From: Anaerolineales bacterium UBA4823
GTDB taxonomy: Bacteria; Chloroflexota; Anaerolineae; Anaerolineales; UBA4823
DNA length: 7,195 nucleotides
Assembly (NCBI GenBank): GCA_002402275.1
Contig: DHFN01000101.1
Location: 1-7,195 of the forward strand
Direction: 5' to 3'
Part shown: positions 1 through 5,332 of the stretch, one piece after another
How positions within the stretch are numbered: the first letter of the stretch is position 1
How the letters are laid out: the number at the start of each line of letters is the position of its first letter
Translations under genes and position numbers: made by a program
The notes under the pieces: model-generated
What the model was told of the DNA's origin: nothing
The model's database searches: none
Seen by the model: the letters and a program-made list of their open reading frames with translations, nothing else

Positions 1-99
1 CTTCAGCGTAAACCGCAAGCAAGCTGGCTGACTCCACAGGTAGCACAAGCCAATTTACCACAAGAACATCCCGTTACAAACCTGAGCCACACAAATTAA
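1..99 (+). CDS. Possible 3' end of a gene entering from the left (32 codons plus stop)
   Basis: Plus-strand frame 1 is open from the first base to a TAA at 97-99, while plus frames 2 and 3 meet stops early. It would encode a hydrophilic, Pro- and Gln-rich tail ending NLSHTN, with no recognisable domain or motif. It would converge on the 127-1752 gene with a gap of only 27 bases, and no terminator hairpin is visible between them. An open stretch of 33 codons can occur by chance, so this is only a candidate. The sequence to the left of the window would decide it. Confidence 0.35.
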   Translation, partial: LQRKPQASWLTPQVAQANLPQEHPVTNLSHTN

Positions 100-126
100 C
101 CATGCCTTCCCTCTCTGAGTCAATTA

Positions 127-1752
127 TTAAGGATAAGAAAACCCTAATCCTAGTTCAGTAGCTTGAATCGGCTTGGAAAGGTTGTAGAAGATGTGATAAT
201 CTCCAATAGTTTCTTCTAACCACATGATCTGCAGTTCCGTAAATTTTTCCCTCAGATATTCTTCTAGTAATGGATGATGAGTGGTAATGTAAGCTACTTT
301 TTGGCTTTTCATTACCCTCTCAGTGTAGGGTAAATACCGATTGTCTCGCGGTGTATATCGCAAATCTTGATGATAAGGTAAACCAGGAATAAAAATGATC
401 TCCTCATCAGATAGAAATGCCAATGGGTACGCCACCCAATAATTCGAATAACCGTACTGCTCGTTATGGTCCTTTAAGAAGGTAATTAATTTTGGGAGGG
501 TCCTATGGTCAACCACAGTTGCAGCATCAAATTGGGTAGTGATTCCTGGTGGATTCCGTAGGGCGCATTGGATGGTTCCAGTCAAATTAAAGATCAAAAT
601 GGTTGCAACCAAAATAATCTGATAGGTTTGATTTTTAATAGCTGAGGTTATCGCACCAGCAGCAATCAATGTTAACATAATCCACAAAGGGACAAAATAC
701 CTCCCGGATGGATCGACTCCAAACGAAGTAAACAGGAAACCAACGCAAAACACCAGAATTACACCAAGAAACAACCGTTGCGATTGTGATTCAAATTGCC
801 TATTAATCATAGAGCGCAGCCATTTCGAAAATATCCATCCCCAACTAAATACAACAATAGGAATGAGGGGAAGAGCTAACCAACGAACTTCCCAAGGAGG
901 GCGTAAACCTAATAATACTGTTCCCCCGAGGATAATCAAGGAAAGAAAATGATTACCCGTTCGCTCTAGCCAGGTCCCCTTTTCAACGGCTACCGCCGCG
1001 CCAAGCATTTCAGAAATCAATTGGTGAAAACCATTTTGCAGTGCATATAACCACCAGGGCAATGCTCCAATCCCTAACCCCAATAGGAAAATTAAACTAT
1101 TGCGGATAATTCGTTTGATAGAATAACGATTACGGTGTTGAAATAAAACCCATATAAGGTGCAGTAAAGTTGGAATTGTATAGATCAATGTCAAAGCGTT
1201 TGCCCATAACCCCAAACCCATTAATCCACCCAGCAATAAATTGAGCCAGGGTTTATGGGAGAACCTTGGCTTTTCGATGGTTTTTATGATGAGTATCCCA
1301 ATAAGTAAGATCAAATTCCCGATTAATAAAGCTTCACCATAACCGCCTAAACTAACCGTTGTATAGAGAGTGACATTTACAGGTGGAATAGCAAGTAATG
1401 CAGCAACCATCCATTTCGCATTCGAGTTCATAAATACTAAATGTGCAATTTCAATTGAGGTTACAATTACAAATAAATATAAGATTATCTGGACCGCCCG
1501 GATAACCCAGACATGAATCCCTAATACGGAGAATGCAATTGAAACCAAAAAAGCATCCAAGCTGCCCATATAGGATTGTCCGTAAAAGAAAACCGGCCGT
1601 TCACCATGGAGAATATGACGAGCCATTAATCCAACCACAGCTTCATCCGCATTAAAAGGGAAACAATTAAATAATAAGAGAATGACCTTTAGGATGCTAG
1701 CAATGACTAAGATACAAAAAAGGGTGAGGATGAGTTCTTTTTTGGTTTTCAA
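127..1752 (-). CDS. GT-C superfamily (ArnT/GT39-like) polytopic membrane glycosyltransferase
   Basis: This 541-residue integral membrane protein probably transfers a sugar from a polyprenyl-phosphate donor to an envelope acceptor on the outer face of the membrane. A hydrophobic N-terminal segment (about residues 7-29) is followed by a loop with the acidic pair D36-E37 in NADEAVVGLMARHIL, where GT-C enzymes carry their catalytic acidic residue. The next stretch, FFYGQSYMGSLDAF (55-68), is typical of this bacterial group. Roughly ten more hydrophobic segments follow. DPSGRYFVPLW (347-357) matches the G-R-Y-x-x-P element common before a late membrane helix. Residues from about 395 to 541 look like a soluble C-terminal domain. 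The start is TTG (1750-1752): an in-frame TGA lies four codons upstream and the next ATG is residue 43, inside the catalytic loop. No clear Shine-Dalgarno sequence precedes it. The gene is AT-rich and divergent from a second GT-C-like gene. Family membership is confident; donor, acceptor and pathway are unknown. Confidence 0.85.
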   Translation of the reverse strand: MKTKKELILTLFCILVIASILKVILLLFNCFPFNADEAVVGLMARHILHGERPVFFYGQSYMGSLDAFLVSIAFSVLGIHVWVIRAVQIILYLFVIVTSIEIAHLVFMNSNAKWMVAALLAIPPVNVTLYTTVSLGGYGEALLIGNLILLIGILIIKTIEKPRFSHKPWLNLLLGGLMGLGLWANALTLIYTIPTLLHLIWVLFQHRNRYSIKRIIRNSLIFLLGLGIGALPWWLYALQNGFHQLISEMLGAAVAVEKGTWLERTGNHFLSLIILGGTVLLGLRPPWEVRWLALPLIPIVVFSWGWIFSKWLRSMINRQFESQSQRLFLGVILVFCVGFLFTSFGVDPSGRYFVPLWIMLTLIAAGAITSAIKNQTYQIILVATILIFNLTGTIQCALRNPPGITTQFDAATVVDHRTLPKLITFLKDHNEQYGYSNYWVAYPLAFLSDEEIIFIPGLPYHQDLRYTPRDNRYLPYTERVMKSQKVAYITTHHPLLEEYLREKFTELQIMWLEETIGDYHIFYNLSKPIQATELGLGFSYP

Positions 1753-1789
1753 TGGATTATGTCAAAAGGTGTGAATTTATCTCAAAAAT

Positions 1790-1818
1790 ATTGTATTCCG
1801 GTCTTAGGAATAGCGCAA
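1790..1818 (-). promoter_or_regulatory. Weak candidate sigma-70 promoter for the 127-1752 gene
   Basis: On the minus strand, TACAAT (1790-1795) matches five of six -10 consensus bases. It lies 17 bases after TTGCGC (1813-1818), which keeps only the TTG of the -35 consensus. Transcription would begin near 1783, giving a leader of about 30 bases before the TTG start. The -35 is poor, so this is tentative. Confidence 0.3.
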
Positions 1819-1819
1819 C

Positions 1820-1834
1820 TTTGGAATTACCAAA
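1820..1834 (+). promoter_or_regulatory. Small hairpin over the weak ribosome binding site of the 1835 gene
   Basis: TTTGG (1820-1824) and CCAAA (1830-1834) pair around a five-base AT-rich loop, ending directly before the ATG at 1835. The only Shine-Dalgarno-like bases, GGAA (1823-1826), sit half in the stem. Such a structure could lower translation initiation. The stem is only five pairs, so it may be incidental. Confidence 0.25.
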
Positions 1835-3508
1835 ATGAATAATAATCTTACCCAACCACTAGGTAGCTCTATTAATCTATTTAAAAATAACATCGGGCAA
1901 TTTTGTTATAACTCACGTAGTTCTATCCTTATCTTATTCATTATTCTTTTCGCAATTTTTGTTCGTTGTAATGCCGGTCCGAGAACTATCGATGATTCCT
2001 ATATTACTTATCGTTATGCCAGGAATATACTAACTGGGAACGGATTCGTGTATAACTCTGGTGAGCACGTTCTTGGCACGACCACCCCGCTTTATACAAT
2101 GCTTCTGACTACCATTGCAATTCCTTTTGGAGGTGAGAATGCGGATTTTCCCTGTATCTCTTTGATTATTAATTCCTTATTTGATGGTTTAACTTGCTAT
2201 TTTCTATATCTCCTTGGACGAAGGTTAAATTCTCAAAAAGTAGGATTCGCAACTGCATTGGCATGGGCAATCGCACCTTATAGTGTCACATTTGCAATCG
2301 GGGGGCTGGAGACAAGCTTGTACGTATTTTTGCTGGTATTTACATCATATTATTACGTGAAGGATAAGTATACAGTCAGCGGGTTTATCGCAGCACTGGC
2401 ATTTCTTACCCGTCCGGATGCTCTAATCTTGATCTTACCCCTTTTTATTGATTTATTTCTTACAACATTATTCATAAAAAATCATTCAATTGAATCTAAG
2501 AGCTTATTCATTGAACTCAATGGCAATTCTTCATTTAAGAGTTTATTCCATATGATGGTTTTTTTCAGTATTCCAGTATTGATATGGCTTGCATTCGCCA
2601 CTTTTTATTTTGGTAATCCAATTCCACATTCTATGGTAGCAAAAACCCTAGCTTACCATTTACCCAACAACGCTGCATTCATCCGTCTTCTCCAACACTA
2701 TGCTACCCCTTTCCTTGAGGAAAATCTCTTACACTCCGCTGCAATTTTATTAGGCTTGTTTGTTTATCCTTTTCTGGCAGTAATAGGGAGTCTGAAGATC
2801 AATCGTTCAAGCTCCCGAGCAAGACCACTGCTCCTATTCCCCTGGTTATATTTTTTAATATTTTCGATTGCCAACCCCTTGATTTTTCGCTGGTATTTGA
2901 CTCCCCCCTTGTGTATTTACTTTTTAATTATTTTCGCGGGTCTTGAAGCCCTGATCGAGCAAATCGGCGCTGAAATAAAAAAGCATACAATTAAGAATTT
3001 TAATGTACTAATTTCCATTCCAACTTTTATATTCTTATTTCTCCTCCCGACTGGATTTATAACATGTGCCTGGACTATGCATCCAGACCATGGCATTGAT
3101 AAACCTGCTCCTAAAATGGCCTGGTATAAACTTGAACTATTATATAAACAAGTGGCTGATTTTATCACCAATCAGGTACCCTCATCAGAAAGCACCCTTA
3201 TTGCTGCCGGAGATGTTGGAGTATTAGGATACTATACTAAATCGAGAATTCTGGATACGGTTGGATTAAATTCGACCCAAACAATCAATTATTATCCATT
3301 GGATGAGAGATATTATGTTATTAATTATGCTATCCCTCCAAAACTCATTACAGATTATAGACCAGATTATGTAGTATTCCTTGAAGTATACGGGCGGAAA
3401 AGTTTGCTCCAGGATCAAGATTTTTTAACATCTTATAGTTTATTGAAAGAATTTGATACCGATATATATGGCAGTCAAGGAATGTTAATATATGGGAGAA
3501 ATCCATAA
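1835..3508 (+). CDS. GT-C-like polytopic membrane glycosyltransferase, DD-motif subfamily (AftB-like)
   Basis: This 557-residue membrane protein probably transfers glycosyl units from a polyprenyl-linked donor on the outer face of the membrane. About 28 hydrophilic residues precede the first membrane helix (about 29-45). The first outer loop carries D53-D54 in TIDDSYITYRYARNI, then GFVYNSGEHVLGTTTPLY (70-87). This is a hallmark of a family that also includes mycobacterial arabinofuranosyltransferase AftB-type proteins. Further conserved-looking elements are GGLETSLY (156-163), LTRPDA (191-196), NPIPHS (261-266) and FRWYLTPP (351-358). The C-terminal region from about 425 has AGDVGVLGYYTKSRILDTVGL (residues 458-478 region), which recurs in bacterial relatives. 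The ATG at 1835 has only GGAA about eight bases upstream. The gene diverges from another GT-C gene across 82 bases, and both are AT-rich. Family is confident. The AftB comparison concerns the fold and motif, and arabinose as substrate is not implied. Confidence 0.85.
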   Translation: MNNNLTQPLGSSINLFKNNIGQFCYNSRSSILILFIILFAIFVRCNAGPRTIDDSYITYRYARNILTGNGFVYNSGEHVLGTTTPLYTMLLTTIAIPFGGENADFPCISLIINSLFDGLTCYFLYLLGRRLNSQKVGFATALAWAIAPYSVTFAIGGLETSLYVFLLVFTSYYYVKDKYTVSGFIAALAFLTRPDALILILPLFIDLFLTTLFIKNHSIESKSLFIELNGNSSFKSLFHMMVFFSIPVLIWLAFATFYFGNPIPHSMVAKTLAYHLPNNAAFIRLLQHYATPFLEENLLHSAAILLGLFVYPFLAVIGSLKINRSSSRARPLLLFPWLYFLIFSIANPLIFRWYLTPPLCIYFLIIFAGLEALIEQIGAEIKKHTIKNFNVLISIPTFIFLFLLPTGFITCAWTMHPDHGIDKPAPKMAWYKLELLYKQVADFITNQVPSSESTLIAAGDVGVLGYYTKSRILDTVGLNSTQTINYYPLDERYYVINYAIPPKLITDYRPDYVVFLEVYGRKSLLQDQDFLTSYSLLKEFDTDIYGSQGMLIYGRNP

Positions 3509-3536
3509 TCAATAGCTAATAATTTCGCTCATACAA

Positions 3537-3576
3537 AAAGGATAGCGTTGTCGTTTTTATTGACAAGCTATCCTTT
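3537..3576. terminator. Strong hairpin, likely bidirectional terminator
   Basis: Left arm 3537-3552 (AAAGGATAGCGTTGTC) pairs with right arm 3562-3576 (GACAAGCTATCCTTT) over 15 base pairs, with one bulged G and a nine-base loop. On the minus strand the hairpin is followed by TTTTTGTATG, a good intrinsic-terminator tail for rpoD transcripts arriving from 3711. On the plus strand it lies 28 bases after the 1835-3508 stop, with only a short T run inside the arm. It therefore probably serves both convergent genes, with the stronger evidence for rpoD. Confidence 0.75.
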
Positions 3577-3624
3577 GATAGAAACTATAGTATTAGAATC
3601 TGCCCAAAAGGAAAGTTATGCCCC

Positions 3625-3674
3625 GAGCAAAGCGAGGGATCTTTTCACTGTCATTAAGATATCTCTCTTCGCTC
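3625..3674. repeat. Degenerate inverted pair of a short intergenic repeat
   Basis: Left arm 3625-3643 (GAGCAAAGCGAGGGATCTT) and right arm 3656-3674 (AAGATATCTCTCTTCGCTC) are imperfect inverted copies that flank a 12-base spacer. They agree in GAGC/GCTC, AG/CT, GAG/CTC and ATCTT/AAGAT. The similarity continues weakly outward: GTTATG left of the left arm resembles the complement of ATATGACAA right of the right arm. Each arm resembles the AGATxCxTCGCTxxGCTC-type repetitive sequence that I recall from intergenic regions of many bacteria, Chloroflexota among them. The resemblance is from memory; the inverted-repeat structure is seen directly. Confidence 0.55.
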
Positions 3675-3692
3675 AATATGACAATGATGACT

Positions 3693-3720
3693 TTTAGGAC
3701 AACCTTGTAATTATCCTAAA
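3693..3720. repeat. Seven-base inverted repeat around the rpoD stop codon
   Basis: TTTAGGA (3693-3699) and TCCTAAA (3714-3720) are perfectly complementary across a 14-base spacer that contains the rpoD stop codon (3711-3713). No T run follows on either strand, so it does not look like an intrinsic terminator. It could be a 3'-end structure of the rpoD transcript or chance. Confidence 0.4.
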
Positions 3721-4928
3721 TATTCGCGTAACTTTCTGCGAATGGCAGGATGTCTAAGTCGGCTTAGGGCTTGGGCTTCAATTTGGCGAACCCGCTCGCG
3801 GGTTACGCCCATTTTTCGGCCTACTTCTTCAAGTGTATAGGCTTGCCCATCCAATAATCCATAGCGAAGTTGTAAAATTCGTACTTCGCGGGGAGGTAAA
3901 CCATTTAGGACAACGTCCAGATGTTCTTTCAAAAGATTGTAAGTCGCAGTTTCGTCCGGTGCAGACACTTCTTCATCTTGGATGAAATCACCTAAGACCG
4001 AATCTTCTTCATCATCGGTAGGAGTCTCCAATGAGAGTGGACGGCGAGCCACTTGAATCATGTTTTCGACCTTTTGAGGTGGCACATCCAAGGATTCTGC
4101 CAGTTCATCTACCGATGGGTCACGGCCTAAGCGTTGTGTAAGTTGATGCTGCACGCGCAATAATTTATTGATTTGATCACCCATATGAACCGGTACTCGA
4201 ATGGTGCGGCCTTGATCCGCAATCGCCCGGGTAACCGCCTGGCGAATCCACCAGGTGGCATAAGTGCTAAACTTATGTCCACGCCGATAATCAAACTTTT
4301 TCGCTGCTCGAATTAATCCAATATTGCCCTCTTGAATGAGATCGAGGAAGGGTACCCCCCGGCCCATATACTTTTTTGCCACGCTGATTACCAAGCGAGA
4401 GTTGGCTGTGATGAGATGTTCTCGAGCTGCCCAGCCATCTTCGATTAATGCTTGCAATTCTTTTCGCCGCCGAACTGATACATTCCCACGGGCAAGTTCT
4501 TCGCGGGCTAGACGGCCGCGTTCGATCCTCTGGGAAAGTTCCACTTCTTCTTCAGCAGTCAGCAGAGGTACCCGACCTACTTCTTTTAGATAAAGACCAA
4601 TCGTGTCATCGGTATCAATATTTGCTAGATAGTTATCATCTATGGGAGCAGGTTTATGCAACTCTTCTTCAAGGCCTTCTTCTTCTAACTCTTCCTCGGA
4701 AGGTCCTGCTTCAGCCGCCTCATCTACATAAGGGATGCCCGCACTTAACAGTGCAGCAAACGCTTCCTCTAATTGGTCAACATCCTGTTCAGCTTCTGGA
4801 AAGAAGCTAAGGATGTCGTCTATAGTCACAAACGATTTTTGTCTACCCAGCTCAATCAAGCGAGCTAGAGCCGGATTTTCTTCATCTTCTCTTTCACTTA
4901 ATACATTCAAATAATCATCATTTAACAT
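3711..4928 (-). CDS. rpoD: Primary sigma-70 factor RpoD/SigA
   Basis: This is the main sigma subunit of RNA polymerase, which recognises -10 and -35 promoter elements and melts DNA for housekeeping transcription. The 405 residues contain every region of a group 1 factor. Region 1.1 (about 18-70) includes LIELGRQKSFVTIDDIL. A strongly acidic linker spans about 70-98. Region 1.2 (about 106-138) contains DTIGLYLKEVGRVPLLTAEE. Region 2 (about 168-240) has LITANSRLVISVAKKY, FLDLIQEGNIGLIRA and the -10-binding helix FSTYATWWIRQAVTRAI (220-236). Region 3 (about 245-300) begins RTIRVPVHM. Region 4 (about 330-395) carries the -35-binding helix-turn-helix YTLEEVGRKMGVTRERVRQIEAQAL (364-388 region), then RLRHP. 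The length fits a SigA without the large insert of E. coli RpoD. The presence of region 1.1 argues against an alternative sigma factor. The ATG at 4926-4928 has no well-spaced Shine-Dalgarno; a GGAG lies 16 bases upstream. The gene stands alone and is divergent from hppA. Confidence 0.97.
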   Translation of the reverse strand: MLNDDYLNVLSEREDEENPALARLIELGRQKSFVTIDDILSFFPEAEQDVDQLEEAFAALLSAGIPYVDEAAEAGPSEEELEEEGLEEELHKPAPIDDNYLANIDTDDTIGLYLKEVGRVPLLTAEEEVELSQRIERGRLAREELARGNVSVRRRKELQALIEDGWAAREHLITANSRLVISVAKKYMGRGVPFLDLIQEGNIGLIRAAKKFDYRRGHKFSTYATWWIRQAVTRAIADQGRTIRVPVHMGDQINKLLRVQHQLTQRLGRDPSVDELAESLDVPPQKVENMIQVARRPLSLETPTDDEEDSVLGDFIQDEEVSAPDETATYNLLKEHLDVVLNGLPPREVRILQLRYGLLDGQAYTLEEVGRKMGVTRERVRQIEAQALSRLRHPAIRRKLREYLG

Positions 4929-4961
4929 ATTAAATTTGAAACCACTCCAACTTTCTTATTT

Positions 4962-4979
4962 GTTTATTCTAGAATACAC
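4962..4979. promoter_or_regulatory. Palindrome over the rpoD -10 element, possible operator
   Basis: TATTCTAGAATA (4965-4976) is a perfect 12-base palindrome. The flanks extend it to 18 bases with one mismatched pair (GT-x at 4962-4964 against x-AC at 4977-4979). It overlaps the predicted -10 of rpoD and the start region, where a repressor dimer would block transcription. No regulator with this exact site comes to mind, and AT-rich promoters yield palindromes by chance. Confidence 0.35.
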
Positions 4980-4999
4980 TTTTTTAATGAGAAAATCAA
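4971..4999 (-). promoter_or_regulatory. Sigma-70 promoter of rpoD
   Basis: On the minus strand, TTGATT (4994-4999) and TATTCT (4971-4976) are separated by exactly 17 bases, an AT-rich spacer with a run of six A. Each hexamer matches four of six consensus bases. Transcription would start near 4964, giving a leader of about 36 bases. The position and spacing make it the best rpoD promoter in the gap. A palindrome covers the -10 element. Confidence 0.6.
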
Positions 5000-5234
5000 T
5001 ACCCATTCTTAGTGGCTTATCTTCCCATAAAATTGACAACAAAAAGCACGGCATTCCAAGTGGAAGCAGTGCAAGATGTAATCCTATCCGTATGGCTTAC
5101 CACTAAATATCTACGGATTACTTCAAAAATTTATACAACAAAATAAGGGTAAAAGTCAAGAGGGTTTGAAAGAATTAATAAATTCTTAATCTTTTCGATA
5201 ATTTTTTCCGTCTACTCAAATCACACCAGTGTCA
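5000..5234. other. Intergenic DNA between the rpoD and hppA promoters; no gene seen
   Basis: No coding region, tRNA or recognised riboswitch is seen here, and the plus-strand ATGs near 5077 and 5092 meet stops within a few codons. Two inverted repeats are present. ATCCGTA (5086-5092) pairs with TACGGAT (5112-5118) and can extend to GTAATC/GATTAC (5078-5121) with a five-base bulge. AAGAATT/AATTCTT (5170-5187) has a four-base loop. Both could be protein-binding sites upstream of hppA, since they lie outside both predicted transcripts. Confidence 0.5.
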
Positions 5235-5263
5235 TTGACGGATGTTTTTCAGTCAAGTATAAT
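5235..5263 (+). promoter_or_regulatory. Sigma-70 promoter of hppA
   Basis: TTGACG (5235-5240, five of six consensus) lies 17 bases before a perfect TATAAT (5258-5263). Transcription would begin near 5270 and leave a leader of about 63 bases before the hppA ATG. This is the closest match to the housekeeping consensus in the window and suggests strong, constitutive expression. Confidence 0.8.
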
Positions 5264-5316
5264 CGTTTTCGGTTTGTTGGCAATCGGAGAGACTGTTATT
5301 TAATCAATCAATCTTT

Positions 5317-5326
5317 AAAAGGAGGT
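5317..5326 (+). promoter_or_regulatory. Ideal ribosome binding site of hppA
   Basis: AAAAGGAGGT (5317-5326) is a near-perfect anti-16S match six bases before the ATG at 5333, and it fixes that start. No other gene in the window has a site this good, which fits high expression of the pyrophosphatase. Confidence 0.9.
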
Positions 5327-5332
5327 AGTTTC

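Noticed and set aside
1762..1771. TTGACA on the minus strand just before the TTG start of the first GT-C gene
   Set aside because: It lies too close to the start codon; a promoter using it would initiate inside the coding region.
2917..3171. Minus-strand open frame of 84 codons inside the second GT-C gene
   Set aside because: It lies entirely within a well-supported membrane protein gene on the other strand and has no recognisable domain.
127..3508. Assigning the two GT-C proteins as ArnT or AftB with defined substrates
   Set aside because: The catalytic loop motifs support the superfamily only; sugar donor and acceptor cannot be read from these sequences.
3509..3710. CRISPR array or small RNA gene in the repeat-rich gap
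   Set aside because: The repeats are inverted, not direct and regularly spaced, and no independent promoter with its own terminator is evident.
4336..4810. Two overlapping plus-strand open frames opposite rpoD
   Set aside because: They are shadows of the sigma factor's coding strand; the rpoD product is unmistakable across this stretch, and their translations look like low-complexity Arg/Ser or Leu/Gln-rich noise.
5033..5038. Perfect TTGACA as a second hppA promoter -35
   Set aside because: The hexamer 17 bases downstream is CCAAGT and no -10-like sequence sits at 16-19 bases spacing.
5170..5187. AAGAATT/AATTCTT hairpin as a terminator
   Set aside because: The stem is seven A-T-rich pairs, with no gene ending upstream on the plus strand and no clean T run directly after it.
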